DNA of 64,000 nt from positions 1 through 64,000 of the forward strand of contig NZ_JACXZA010000007.1 in NCBI RefSeq assembly GCF_014779765.1, written 5' to 3'. Below are positions 18,659-27,164 of this stretch, in pieces. This stretch comes from Paenibacillus terricola. GTDB taxonomy: Bacteria > Bacillota > Bacilli > Paenibacillales > Paenibacillaceae. The translations under genes and the position numbers were made by a program. The notes beneath the pieces are model-generated. The model did no database searches. It was given only the letters and a program-made list of their open reading frames with translations, and was not told the origin of the DNA. Position 1 is the stretch's first letter. Each line of letters begins with the position of its first letter.

Positions 18659-19528
18659 TTATTTCACGAAACCAAGCAGCATCTCACGAATGACTTTGGC
18701 TGCAACGATTTGCGTTTGTTCTGTTGAATCATAATGCGGCGCTACCTCCACGAGGTCGCAGCCTACAATGTTGATGCCTGCGCGAGCGATTGCATGTACC
18801 GCGTCGAGCAGCTCCTTGCTCGTAATGCCGCCAGCTTCTGCCGTGCCTGTGCCAGGTGCGCACGAAGGGTCCAGCACATCGATGTCGATCGTCAGATAAA
18901 CAGGACGGCCTGCAAGCTCAGGCAGCACTTTCTTCAGCGGCTCGAGCACTTCGAACGGATAGAAGTTGATGTTCTCGCGCGCATATTGGAACTCTTCGCG
19001 GGAGCCTGAACGGATACCGAATTGGTAAATGTTCTTGCCGCCCATCAGGCCAGCAGCTTTGCGCAGCGGCGTCGAGTGGGACAGCGGCTCGCCTTCGTAG
19101 CTCTCGCGCAGGTCAGCATGCGCATCGAAGTGGATGATAGCCAGATCCGGGTACTTCTTGTACACCTCTTGGAAAATAGGCCACGATACGAGGTGCTCGC
19201 CGCCGAGGCCTACCGGCATTTTGCCATCATTCAGAAGGCCGCCAACGTATTCGCCGATAATTTCGAGCGAGCGTCCCGCGTTGCCGAATGGCAGCAGCAG
19301 ATCGCCTGCGTCAAAGTATGTAATGTCTTCAAGACTGCGGTCGAGGTACGGGCTGTACTCTTCCAGACCGATCGATACTTCACGGATGCGGGCAGGACCG
19401 AAACGCGAACCTGGACGGAACGATACGGTGAAGTCCATTGGCATACCGTAAATAACGGCTTTGGATGCTGCATAGTCATCGGAACTTAAGATAAAGACGT
19501 TGCCGGAATACTTTTGATCGATTTTCAT
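18659..19528 (-). CDS. speB: Agmatinase
   Basis: 289 aa, ureohydrolase family; hydrolyses agmatine to putrescine and urea. Binuclear Mn ligands lie in GGEHLVSW, HFDAHADLR and DIDVLDPSCAPGTGTAEAGG, all intact. It follows speE by about 150 bp on the same strand, as in B. subtilis speE-speB, so putrescine production and its conversion to spermidine are probably co-regulated. Ends just before a strong terminator. Full length. Confidence 0.96.
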   Translation of the reverse strand: MKIDQKYSGNVFILSSDDYAASKAVIYGMPMDFTVSFRPGSRFGPARIREVSIGLEEYSPYLDRSLEDITYFDAGDLLLPFGNAGRSLEIIGEYVGGLLNDGKMPVGLGGEHLVSWPIFQEVYKKYPDLAIIHFDAHADLRESYEGEPLSHSTPLRKAAGLMGGKNIYQFGIRSGSREEFQYARENINFYPFEVLEPLKKVLPELAGRPVYLTIDIDVLDPSCAPGTGTAEAGGITSKELLDAVHAIARAGINIVGCDLVEVAPHYDSTEQTQIVAAKVIREMLLGFVK

Positions 19529-19681
19529 GTGGGAACCTCCTGAAATGTTGAGAATTAATGATATCGAAAGCTTGCGCTTACGTTCAAATTCCCGGAGCCG
19601 ATCGCCCCCTTCAAGAAGCGCGCAGTTCCGGGAACCTCACTACAAGTGCGTGTTCACAAAGTAACAACCACTTTAATGCTA

Positions 19682-20509
19682 TTAGTTCACCAGATTCTCA
19701 ACGAATTTCGGCAGAGCGAACGCTGCCTTGTGAAGACGTGGAGAATAGTACTTGGTATCCAATTCAGGAATCGCCGATTCGTCAATCGTAAGCGGATCGT
19801 GCTTCTTGCTGCCCATTGTGAACGTCCACAGGCCCGACGGATAAGTTGGTACATTCGCGCAATAAACGCGAACGATCGGGAACACTTCCTTCACATCGCG
19901 GTTAACGCTTGCGATAAGATCCGCCTTGAACCACGGATTGTCCGTCTGGGCAACGAAGATGCCTTCCGCCTTCAGCGATTCGTAGATGCCTTGGTAGAAA
20001 CCGCGCGTAAACAAGTTCACCGCTGGCCCAACCGGCTCAGTCGAATCCACTATGATGACATCGTACGTATTCTTATGATCATGAATGTGCATGAAGCCAT
20101 CATTAACGATCACTTCAACTCGCGAGTTGTCGAGCTCGCCTGCGATGTTCGGCAAATATTGCTTCGAGTATTCGATCACTTTGCCATCGATTTCGACGAG
20201 TACCGCTTTCTTCACCTGCTGGTGTTTCAACACTTCGCGGATAACGCCGCCATCGCCGCCGCCGACGACAAGCACGTTCTCAGGGTTCGGATGGGTGAAC
20301 AGCGCAGGGTGTGCAACCATCTCGTGGTAAACGAATTCATCTTTATCTGTCGTCATGACCATCCCGTCGAGGACGAGCATTGTGCCAAACTCTTCGGTTT
20401 CGATCATGTCGAGCTTCTGGAAATCCGTCTGTTCGCTCACGTACGTTTCTTTGATTCTCGCCGTAATGCCATACGTTTCCGTCTGCTTCTCCGTGTACCA
20501 CAATTCCAT
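19682..20509 (-). CDS. speE: Spermidine synthase (polyamine aminopropyltransferase)
   Basis: 275 aa. Transfers an aminopropyl group from decarboxylated SAM to putrescine. The start [16 protein letters not shown] and the core [18 protein letters not shown] (SAM-like nucleotide site), [15 protein letters not shown] and QTDNPWF are classic SpeE signatures and align with B. subtilis SpeE over the full length. The ATG at 20509 has AAGGG about 9 nt upstream; two nearby upstream ATG/GTG codons are alternatives. Own promoter at 20566-20594. Confidence 0.96.
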   Translation of the reverse strand: MELWYTEKQTETYGITARIKETYVSEQTDFQKLDMIETEEFGTMLVLDGMVMTTDKDEFVYHEMVAHPALFTHPNPENVLVVGGGDGGVIREVLKHQQVKKAVLVEIDGKVIEYSKQYLPNIAGELDNSRVEVIVNDGFMHIHDHKNTYDVIIVDSTEPVGPAVNLFTRGFYQGIYESLKAEGIFVAQTDNPWFKADLIASVNRDVKEVFPIVRVYCANVPTYPSGLWTFTMGSKKHDPLTIDESAIPELDTKYYSPRLHKAAFALPKFVENLVN

Positions 20510-20565
20510 CTTCATCTTCCCTTCTATACGCACAATTCCGCCTTAGGGTCAATGTTTCCTTTTGT

Positions 20566-20594
20566 ATTATAGAGTAACCAAAACTTCATTACAA
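20566..20594 (-). promoter_or_regulatory. speE promoter
   Basis: Minus strand: -35 TTGTAA (20589-20594), 17-nt spacer, perfect -10 TATAAT (20566-20571). Confidence 0.8.
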
Positions 20595-20741
20595 ACTATA
20601 ATTAAGGCACCAATTTATCCTTTCACCTTGCGGAGATCACTTCTCAAAATTATAGTCAGCAGTGTTTTGTTAATGTTCTGTAAATGTAAATCCAATGTAA
20701 ATCTTTAGGTCAACCCATCCCCCTTCCTGCTCATAAAATGC

Positions 20742-20767
20742 AAAAAAACCGCGAGCGAGCTCGCGGC
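20742..20767 (-). terminator. Terminator of the secreted-paralogue operon
   Basis: Minus strand: GCCGCGA...TCGCGG stem and a T7 run (20742-20748), immediately after the last paralogue gene. Confidence 0.9.
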
Positions 20768-20782
20768 TTACACTTGTTCCTA

Positions 20783-21190
20783 TTAGTTGTATTTGACCGA
20801 GTACGAAACGGTTGGATAAGGCGTCGTCGAGCCTGGCACACGCTCTAGCACAAGGATGAGCGTGCCTGGGCTGTAGTAAGCGGAGCCCGTGTTGTAAACG
20901 GTCGTATTCGCTATGAACGAACCTAATTGAATCGGTGCGCCGCCGTTTGGCAGCTGCCATTCGAAATGCCCTTTAATCGTATTCGCTACCGACGAAGTGA
21001 TCGTTATCGAAGTGCCTGTCGTGCTTGCATTCGGCAGGATGTAGGCCTGCCCATCGCCAGCCGAGATCGTATTGTAGTAAAGACCGCCCTTCTGAACGCC
21101 AATAACGGTCGAGCTTGCCGATGCCGTCACACTAAATGCAAATACGATGACGAATACAAGCAGCGCGATGCGCGCAGTCAATTTGTTCAT
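20783..21190 (-). CDS. Secreted paralogue 4 of a four-gene tandem family, function unknown
   Basis: 135 aa, last gene of the operon. Sec signal peptide: MNK-TAR, hydrophobic core about 7-20, and cleavage near VTASA|SS. The mature part is about 110 aa, free of cysteine and rich in Thr, Ser, Tyr and Gly, with a predicted all-beta pattern. Motifs shared with its three neighbours: GQAYILPNASTTGTS, TIKGHFEWQ, LGSF, YNTGSAYYSPGTL, LVLERV and a final YSVKYN. The signal peptide is nearly identical to that of the next copy, suggesting recent duplication. I recognise no known domain. Likely an exported structural or surface protein. Confidence 0.8.
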   Translation of the reverse strand: MNKLTARIALLVFVIVFAFSVTASASSTVIGVQKGGLYYNTISAGDGQAYILPNASTTGTSITITSSVANTIKGHFEWQLPNGGAPIQLGSFIANTTVYNTGSAYYSPGTLILVLERVPGSTTPYPTVSYSVKYN

Positions 21191-21233
21191 TATAAATCCC
21201 CCTAGTCGTTAATGATAAGCAGCGCTGTTCGTA

Positions 21234-21641
21234 TTAGTTGTATTTGACAGTGTAAGTGACGTTCGGATAAGCCGCAGTCGTGCCCGGCACCCGCTCCAGC
21301 ACGAGAATGAGCGTACCTGGGCTGTAATAACCCGAACCAGTGTTGTAAACCGTCGAATTAGCCGTAAACGAACCAAGCTGGATCGGTGAGCCTCCGCTTG
21401 GCAACTGCCATTCGTAATGCCCTTTAATCGTACCAGCTACCGATGACGTAATCGTTATCGAAGTACCCGTCGTGCTTGCATTCGGCAGAATGTAGGCCTG
21501 TCCCTCGCCCGCCGCAAGCGTATTGTAGTAAAGACCGCCCTTCTGAGCGACCGTGACGCCAGAGCTTGCAAATGCAGTCACGCTAAAAGCGAAAACGATT
21601 ACGAAAACAAGCAGCGCGATGCGCGCAGTTAGTTTGTTCAT
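21234..21641 (-). CDS. Secreted paralogue 3 of the tandem family, function unknown
   Basis: 135 aa. Closest relative is the adjacent downstream copy: the first 23 residues match exactly, and so does most of the 48-125 region (GQAYILPNASTTGTS, GHYEWQLPSGG, YSPGTLILVLERVPG). Differences concentrate just after the signal peptide and around the GGSPIQLGSF turn. Exported by the Sec pathway, no lipobox, no cell-wall anchor motif, no cysteine. A GGAGGG site precedes the ATG. A 43-bp gap to the downstream copy is consistent with one transcript. Confidence 0.8.
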   Translation of the reverse strand: MNKLTARIALLVFVIVFAFSVTAFASSGVTVAQKGGLYYNTLAAGEGQAYILPNASTTGTSITITSSVAGTIKGHYEWQLPSGGSPIQLGSFTANSTVYNTGSGYYSPGTLILVLERVPGTTAAYPNVTYTVKYN

Positions 21642-21682
21642 TAATAAGTCCCTCCTAATTAAATGGATTGGATATGTTCCTC

Positions 21683-22090
21683 TTAATTAAATACAACGGA
21701 ATACGAAACGTTCGGATAAGCCCCCGTCGTGTCTGCTACTCGCTCAAGCACAAGCACGAGTGCACCTGGGCTTGCAGGATAACCCCCACCTGTATTGAAG
21801 AGCGTCGTATTCGCTACGAATGAACCTAATTGAAGTGGGGAACCGGTAGGTCGCTGCCATTCGAAGTGACCCTTAATCGTACCCGCTACTGACGAAATAA
21901 TCTTCACGGATGTGCCGGTTGTGCTTGCATTCGGAAGAAAGTAAACCTGTCCCTCGCCAGCAGCGATCGTATTATAGTACGTGTTGCCCGTCGATACGAC
22001 AGTAAAGGTCGAACTTGCGGATGCGGTGACGCTAAAAGCGAAAACGATTACGAAAACGAGCAGCGCGATCCGCGCACTTAACTTCTTCAT
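21683..22090 (-). CDS. Secreted paralogue 2 of the tandem family, function unknown
   Basis: 135 aa. Same layout as its neighbours: signal peptide ending VTASA|SS, then GQVYFLPNASTTGTS, TIKGHFEWQRPTG, LGSFVANTT, a PASPGALVLVLERV segment and terminal YSVVFN. It is more diverged than copies 3 and 4 (ISSVAGTIK and GGGYPASPG replace their equivalents) but clearly homologous across its whole length. An AGGAGTTG site precedes the start. Lies 20 bp downstream of copy 1 and 41 bp upstream of copy 3. Confidence 0.8.
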   Translation of the reverse strand: MKKLSARIALLVFVIVFAFSVTASASSTFTVVSTGNTYYNTIAAGEGQVYFLPNASTTGTSVKIISSVAGTIKGHFEWQRPTGSPLQLGSFVANTTLFNTGGGYPASPGALVLVLERVADTTGAYPNVSYSVVFN

Positions 22091-22110
22091 TCACAACAAC
22101 TCCTCAACTA

Positions 22111-22527
22111 TTAGTTGTTATACGTAATCGTGTACGATACGGACGGATATTGCGTCGTTGTCGACTCCACACGTTCCAGGACCAGAACCAATGTTCCAGT
22201 CGTGTAGTAGGCGCTGCCTGTATTGTAATTCATGCTTGTCGCCGTGAATGTGCCCAGATCAAGATTGACGCCATTGTAGTACCAATAATAATGCCCTTTA
22301 ATCGTGCCCGCTGTTGAGGAATTAATCGTAATGCTTGTACCCGACGTCCTTGCATTAGGCAGTAAATAGGTATGGCCATTGCCATACTCCATCGTATAGC
22401 TATAGGAACTGCCATATGAAGCGATTTGTACGAGTGAAGTCGGATTGGCATTAGCTGTCACGCTGAATGCCAGCATAAGCATCACCAGCAGGAGGCCTAC
22501 TTTGAACCGAAGCTTCTTCATTGTCAT
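22111..22527 (-). CDS. Secreted paralogue 1 (most diverged) of the tandem family
   Basis: 138 aa, first and most diverged copy. Signal peptide MTMKKLRFKVGLLLVMLMLA with cleavage near VTANA|NP. It keeps the family skeleton: GHTYLLPNARTSGTS, TIKGHYYWYYNG, LGTF, YNTGSAYYTTGTL, LVLERV and YSVSYTITYNN-like ending. Rich in Tyr. The ATG at 22527 is preceded by AGAGG about 10 nt upstream; an ATG two codons later is an alternative. It follows a short 27-codon ORF in the leader. No known domain recognised. Confidence 0.78.
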   Translation of the reverse strand: MTMKKLRFKVGLLLVMLMLAFSVTANANPTSLVQIASYGSSYSYTMEYGNGHTYLLPNARTSGTSITINSSTAGTIKGHYYWYYNGVNLDLGTFTATSMNYNTGSAYYTTGTLVLVLERVESTTTQYPSVSYTITYNN

Positions 22528-22548
22528 TAATGCACATCCTCTCTCCAA

Positions 22549-22632
22549 TCAGGAATACAACTTCCTTGTGACTGTCCACGCTTCATGAAATAGCCGTCCG
22601 GCGATTCTAAGCTGGCAATCTGTCTCGGGCAT
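22549..22632 (-). CDS. Candidate 27-aa leader ORF ahead of the secreted-paralogue operon
   Basis: ATG at 22630-22632 preceded by AGGAGGG 4 nt upstream, the best ribosome binding site in this operon; 27 codons ending TGA at 22549-22551. The peptide begins MPETDCQLRIAGRLF and ends TRKLYS. It ends 21 bp before the first paralogue and lies downstream of the operon promoter and cre-like site. It has no signal sequence and no recognised homologue. Translation could couple or regulate the next gene. It may also be chance, so confidence is limited. Confidence 0.4.
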   Translation of the reverse strand: MPETDCQLRIAGRLFHEAWTVTRKLYS

Positions 22633-22651
22633 GCATCCCTCCTATCGAGAT

Positions 22652-22665
22652 TGAAAGCGTTTTCG
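22652..22665. promoter_or_regulatory. cre-like operator (CcpA type)
   Basis: Plus-strand TGAAAGCGTTTTCG differs from the cre consensus (TGWAANCGNTNWCA) mainly at the last base pair. It lies 15 bp downstream of the -10 of the operon promoter, where CcpA binding would block transcription. Another LacI-family regulator could use a similar site. Confidence 0.65.
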
Positions 22666-22679
22666 TTGCTACGTAAGTT

Positions 22680-22708
22680 ACTATACTACTGTTAAATGAT
22701 GATGTAAA
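22680..22708 (-). promoter_or_regulatory. Promoter of the secreted-paralogue operon
   Basis: Minus strand: -35 TTTACA (22703-22708), 17-nt spacer, -10 TATAGT (22680-22685). The only strong promoter seen for the four tandem genes. Confidence 0.78.
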
Positions 22709-22866
22709 CACCATTTTTTGAGCGAAAATGATTCTGCTCCTGTTTCGAGTTCTCTTTCGCAATATCATCGTTAGACAGGAATAGCTCTCCCTCTCTTTTT
22801 CCATACTAAGGTAATGAAAGCGTTCGGCGATTGCCGCATACGCATCCAGCTGAGAGGAAGTTGCTC

Positions 22867-25023
22867 ATGATTAAGCGTTGGTTCACCCGTCTGACGGGGC
22901 GCCCAGCCTCAGGCCGCACAACCGCTGCCGCCAGACGACGCAGGCGCCCCCTCGTTCCCATTATCGCCGAAAGGCTGTGGCCAAGACTCCATGGACGCGC
23001 GAGATGGATGCGGCTCATTAAGCTAACAGGCGTCTGTGCCGCCCTGTTCGTCTTCGCGATCGCCGGCTTGTTGATCTACCTGCGCGTGCAGTCACTGCCT
23101 GTTGCCTCCATCAGCCAGACTTCGCAGATGCTCGATCTGCAGGGCAATGTTATCGACACCTTCCATACGACGCAAAATCGGCGGTCCGTACCGCTCAATC
23201 GAATTTCGCCGTATGTCGTACAAGCAACACTTGCGATCGAGGACCGCAGGTTCTATGAGCATGAAGGCTTTGACCCAATCGGCATGGGACGTGCCATGCT
23301 CGTCAATGTGCATAACATGTCTGCCACGCAAGGCGCCAGCACACTGACACAGCAACTCGCACGCAACTTGTATCTAACCCATGAACGAACCTGGGGACGC
23401 AAAATAAAAGAAGCGCTGTACACGATCCAGCTCGAGATGCACTACTCCAAAGATGAAATTCTCAATATGTACTTGAACCAGATCTACTACGGGCATGGCG
23501 CGTATGGTATCGAAGCAGCGGCTGAGCAGTACTTCGGCAAGCATGCCTCAGAGCTTGATCTAGCGGAAAGCGCAATGCTCGCAGGCATTCCGAAGGGGCC
23601 GAAGTACTACTCCCCCTATATGAGTATGAAAAATGCAAAGGATCGCCAACACACGATTCTGCAGGTGATGGCGAACGACGGCGTCATCAAGCAGACTGAC
23701 GCGGATCAAGCCTATCGGGAAATGCTGTCCTTCAAGCCGCTGTCGGAATCGCGCGGCAACAGCTTCGCACCTTATTTCCGCGACTACGTTCGCTCCTTCG
23801 TCATTGGACAGCTCGGCATCGATGAGCGGCTGCTCGACGAAGGCGGCATTCGCATCTTCACAACGCTGGACTCCAATGCGCAGCGCGCGGCAGAGAAAGC
23901 AGTGACCGAAGGCATACCTGCGAACACCGAGCAGCAGGCTGCGCTTATCGCAATCGACCCTCGCAACGGTTACGTGAAGGCTATGGTTGGCGGACGCGAC
24001 TATCCGAACAATCAATACAACCGAGTATTCGCTACGACAAGGCAGCCGGGGTCTTCCTTCAAGCCGATCCTATACCTGACTGCCCTGCAGCAGGCTGGAA
24101 TGACACCGCTGAGCCGCTTCATGAGCGCACCGACAACATTCACGTATGACGAGGGCCGTCTCACCTATGAACCGCACAACTATAACGATAAATACGTGAA
24201 CGACTATATCGACATGCGGCAGGCGATTGCCAGCTCAGACAATATCTATGCCGTCAGCTCCATCATGCAGGTCGGAGCAGACAACGTCATCAACATGGCT
24301 AGAAAACTCGGTATCGACAGTCCTATGAAGCCTGTTCCATCGCTTGCGCTTGGCACATTTCCTGTAAGTCCGTTCGAGATGGCTTCCGCTTTCGGTACGT
24401 TCGCCAATGAAGGGGTCCGTGTAAAACCGATCGCAGTGCTGCGCATCGAGGATAGCAGCGGTCATATCCTATACGAGGCTTCGCATGAGTCGGAACAAGT
24501 CGTTGATGCGGCGCATGCCTATGTGCTGACGAGCTTGATGGAGAGCGTATTCGATACAGGAGGTACAGGCCACCGTGTCTCCGCATCGATGAATCGACCG
24601 GTAGCCGGCAAGACCGGAACGACAGCCTCGGATGCATGGCTGGTTGGTTATACACCGGAGTTGGCAACGGCAGTCTGGGTTGGATACGATAAAGGCCGGC
24701 GGCTGACAACGACGGAAGCGCACCGTGCGGCGCCAATCTTCGCGGCGTTCACCGAGGGAGCTCTCGCCTCCGTGCCGCCGAAGATGTTCCCGATGCCCGA
24801 AGGGGTCGTCAGCGCCTACATCGATCCGAAATCCGGCAAGCTGGCCGGCGAAGGCTGCGAGGATAACAAAAGACTGGAAACTTTCGTCGCCGGAACGCAG
24901 CCAACGGAAACTTGCGATGGAAACACAGGCAAGGCAGAGGATGCAAGCTCCGGAACGGATGCACGCAAGGAGGAGCAGCGTAAGTCGTGGTGGAGCGATC
25001 TTAAGCGGTGGTGGAAAGAGTAG
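22867..25023 (+). CDS. Bifunctional class A penicillin-binding protein (transglycosylase/transpeptidase)
   Basis: 718 aa. Polymerises and cross-links peptidoglycan outside the membrane. Order: basic cytoplasmic tail (1-50), one transmembrane helix (about 56-76), GT51 domain with catalytic EDRRFYEHEGFD and GASTLTQQLARN, then a transpeptidase domain with S396 in GSSFKP, SSDN and KTGTT. The Arg-rich N-terminus and Trp/Lys-rich C-terminus (SWWSDLKRWWKE) are notable. ATG 22867 has AGAGGAAG upstream. In B. subtilis pbpG (ywhE, sporulation PBP) neighbours speE-speB, so this may be its orthologue; sequence alone does not settle which class A PBP it is. Confidence 0.93.
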   Translation: MIKRWFTRLTGRPASGRTTAAARRRRRPLVPIIAERLWPRLHGRARWMRLIKLTGVCAALFVFAIAGLLIYLRVQSLPVASISQTSQMLDLQGNVIDTFHTTQNRRSVPLNRISPYVVQATLAIEDRRFYEHEGFDPIGMGRAMLVNVHNMSATQGASTLTQQLARNLYLTHERTWGRKIKEALYTIQLEMHYSKDEILNMYLNQIYYGHGAYGIEAAAEQYFGKHASELDLAESAMLAGIPKGPKYYSPYMSMKNAKDRQHTILQVMANDGVIKQTDADQAYREMLSFKPLSESRGNSFAPYFRDYVRSFVIGQLGIDERLLDEGGIRIFTTLDSNAQRAAEKAVTEGIPANTEQQAALIAIDPRNGYVKAMVGGRDYPNNQYNRVFATTRQPGSSFKPILYLTALQQAGMTPLSRFMSAPTTFTYDEGRLTYEPHNYNDKYVNDYIDMRQAIASSDNIYAVSSIMQVGADNVINMARKLGIDSPMKPVPSLALGTFPVSPFEMASAFGTFANEGVRVKPIAVLRIEDSSGHILYEASHESEQVVDAAHAYVLTSLMESVFDTGGTGHRVSASMNRPVAGKTGTTASDAWLVGYTPELATAVWVGYDKGRRLTTTEAHRAAPIFAAFTEGALASVPPKMFPMPEGVVSAYIDPKSGKLAGEGCEDNKRLETFVAGTQPTETCDGNTGKAEDASSGTDARKEEQRKSWWSDLKRWWKE

Positions 25024-25356
25024 GGGCATCGCCCCTACTTGACCCCTCAATTCTTTAAATTAATAAAATCAAAATTTTCTACCCACCCAAACCCTCAGGA
25101 GTTCTACCCACCCAAACCCTCCCTGCAAGGGAGGGCCCCAAAGGTCGTGTGACCTCTGGACTCCTCACAAGGACGCATTCTTGGTGGTTTGGTTCGTGCG
25201 CCCGCTCTTGCCGGTTGCGGCAAAGCTCCTGTTCGCTGTATCTAGGTACGGTCAGTCGACCGCACACTTATTTCGCACATTTCCACCTGTCACCGCCCAT
25301 TGATGATACTTTGGAGTAATTAACGCGATAAGATGAATATGTGTTTGAATTCAAAT
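25024..25356. other. Non-coding gap with a 19-bp direct repeat
   Basis: TTCTACCCACCCAAACCCT occurs twice (25077-25095 and 25102-25120). The second copy runs into a CCCTCC-CTGCAA-GGGAGGG hairpin. A short AGGGGC-ATC-GCCCCT hairpin lies right after the penicillin-binding protein stop. No convincing gene on either strand; the Cys/Arg-rich open frame crossing the repeat lacks a ribosome binding site. Confidence 0.5.
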
Positions 25357-25399
25357 AGAAATAAGCACGGATGAGCCTGGCTCATCCGTGCTTATTTCT
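25357..25399. terminator. Bidirectional terminator between convergent genes
   Basis: Perfect 19-bp inverted repeat (25357-25375 with 25381-25399), 5-nt loop CCTGG, with T-rich arms on both strands. It separates the plus-strand penicillin-binding protein gene from the minus-strand methyltransferase gene. Confidence 0.85.
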
Positions 25400-25432
25400 G
25401 TTTAGTAGAGTTTGGGTACTGCGGAGACTTTT

Positions 25433-26188
25433 TTATTCAAGCTCCAGAAACACAATCTGCCGTTTGCCTACCTTCAGCTTCTTCAACCGCCGATACGCTG
25501 GATGCTCGACTTTCTGTTTCTTGTCTGCAACGATTGCTACTACGGATATCGGTGCAAGACGAGGCACAAGATTGCCAAGCATCTTACCAACCGGATCAAC
25601 ATTGTCACCGTCATCTGCATCTGACCATTGGACAATCTCGCCGTAAGGAACGTCTGTGAAGACGAAGTCCACTTCACCGTTAAGCTTGTCCAGCATTTCA
25701 GACGATGACGATTGACCAACGGCATCATGTGCATCACATTGTACTTCAAGCATTCGGCCTCGCTGCTCGATCAGCATCAGCAGCCGCTCCGCGCTCGCGA
25801 CCGCTTCCTCATGCGATGCTTTGCCATAAGCCAACGCCATCTCTCGCAGCTGCCCCAGCCGATGCTGCATACCGTCCGCATTCACCATCGACAGATTACG
25901 TCGTGCGACTTCAAGCACACGATGATCGATATCTGTGCCAATAATTCGGTTCAAGTCCCTGCCATGTTGAATACCGATGCTGGTCAGCAAGTGCGCCCCA
26001 CCGCAGCATGGATCATAGAGCGTGAGATCGTTAGTGCGTCCTTTACTCGCCAAATACGCTTTGCCATGCTGATAGATCTCGCTCGCCAACCGTACAGGGA
26101 AAGCCGTCGTCCCATGCGCATTGAGCAGCACACGTCCGCTTGCGTAGTCCTCATAGCTTCGCGGCTCCGCTTCATACCGATATTCCAT
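25433..26188 (-). CDS. AviRa-like RNA methyltransferase family protein
   Basis: 251 aa Rossmann-fold methyltransferase. Seen: GTTAFPVRLASEIY at about 26-39, SAM-binding DPCCGGAHLLTSIG at about 59-72, GTDID (acidic end of beta2), and a catalytic-loop-like TDVPYGEIVQW. This combination resembles AviRa, the 23S rRNA guanine methyltransferase giving avilamycin resistance in Streptomyces. In Firmicutes such homologues are usually uncharacterised. A resistance role is only an inference; ordinary rRNA modification is equally possible. Monocistronic, ending at the bidirectional terminator. Confidence 0.65.
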   Translation of the reverse strand: MEYRYEAEPRSYEDYASGRVLLNAHGTTAFPVRLASEIYQHGKAYLASKGRTNDLTLYDPCCGGAHLLTSIGIQHGRDLNRIIGTDIDHRVLEVARRNLSMVNADGMQHRLGQLREMALAYGKASHEEAVASAERLLMLIEQRGRMLEVQCDAHDAVGQSSSSEMLDKLNGEVDFVFTDVPYGEIVQWSDADDGDNVDPVGKMLGNLVPRLAPISVVAIVADKKQKVEHPAYRRLKKLKVGKRQIVFLELE

Positions 26189-26212
26189 ACCTGCCCGTCC
26201 TCCTCACTACTA

Positions 26213-27112
26213 TTAATACCCGTCCATATACTGATCTATAAAGTGCCTCGCACTCTTCGACAAATACCGATCCTTCAGCCACACGATGCCAACCTCCGAC
26301 TGAAACTCCGCATCCTCAATCCGAAGCATTCGAAGCGAGTCGATCGGCGACATGGCTACAACCGACTTCGGAAGTACCGTTGCGCCGATTCCCGCCGCCA
26401 CCAATGACAAAATAATAGCGACGCTGGAGCATTCGCAAATAATGTTCGGCGTTAATCCGCTCTGTCGAAACTCGCTCATCACCTGCTTATGCATGCCGAT
26501 CGTCTGGTCCGTCTTAAGCGTCAGGAACGGATAGTCAGCCAGCGCTGCCAGCGTGATGGACGTCTGCTTCTGATCCGGCTGCAGTTTGCTTGGAATGACC
26601 GCTACGAACGGATCAGATGGAAGTCGCAGCACATCATACTCATAAGGCGATTCTTCCGCGAATTCAAAAGGCAGGCGGGCGACAACAAGCTCAATGCTGC
26701 GCTTCGCGAGCGCATCGCCAAGTTGATAATGGTCGCCTTCGCTTATTTTGAACGTTACTTGGGGATACTTCTCCCGGTAGCGTTCAATCGCCCGGGGCAA
26801 TAGCGAGACGCAAGAGACGACGGCGCCTATGGCGAGAAAGCCGGATACGCCTTCCTCGACCTCCTTCACCTCCTGCAGCGATTCATGCAGTTGGCGGATA
26901 AGACCTTCTGCCCGCTCGCGCAGCAGATCTCCTGCATGCGTTAGCGTCAATTGTTTGCCGCTGCGGTCGAATAACGTCACGCCAAGCTCCCGCTCCATCT
27001 GCTTCAACTGCCGGCTGAGCGGCGGCTGCTCCATATTGAGCGCCTTGGCGGCACGCGTAATTTGTCCCGCTTCGGCAATGGCAAGGAAGTATCGAAGCTG
27101 ACGGATATCCAT
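26213..27112 (-). CDS. LysR family transcriptional regulator
   Basis: 299 aa. N-terminal winged helix-turn-helix MDIRQLRYFLAIAEAGQITRAAKALNMEQPPLSRQLKQME is typical of LysR regulators, followed by a two-lobed effector domain (about 90-295). The start at 27112 has GAGGGTG 6 nt upstream. It is transcribed divergently from ilvE with a shared 168-bp region containing a LysR-type palindrome, so ilvE is a probable target and a branched-chain amino acid or keto acid a possible effector. Neither is proven by sequence. Confidence 0.92.
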   Translation of the reverse strand: MDIRQLRYFLAIAEAGQITRAAKALNMEQPPLSRQLKQMERELGVTLFDRSGKQLTLTHAGDLLRERAEGLIRQLHESLQEVKEVEEGVSGFLAIGAVVSCVSLLPRAIERYREKYPQVTFKISEGDHYQLGDALAKRSIELVVARLPFEFAEESPYEYDVLRLPSDPFVAVIPSKLQPDQKQTSITLAALADYPFLTLKTDQTIGMHKQVMSEFRQSGLTPNIICECSSVAIILSLVAAGIGATVLPKSVVAMSPIDSLRMLRIEDAEFQSEVGIVWLKDRYLSKSARHFIDQYMDGY

Positions 27113-27164
27113 TCGCTTCACCCTCTTTTCGTCCCATACCTAAAAAGTATGGCGTTTCAATAAA

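Noticed and set aside
22607-22804. 65-codon minus-strand frame over the paralogue operon promoter
   Set aside because: It crosses the -35/-10, the cre-like site and the ribosome binding site; only the shorter ORF from 22632 has a proper translation start.
25079-25267. 62-codon Cys/Arg-rich frame
   Set aside because: It spans the direct repeat and hairpin region, lacks a ribosome binding site and resembles no protein.
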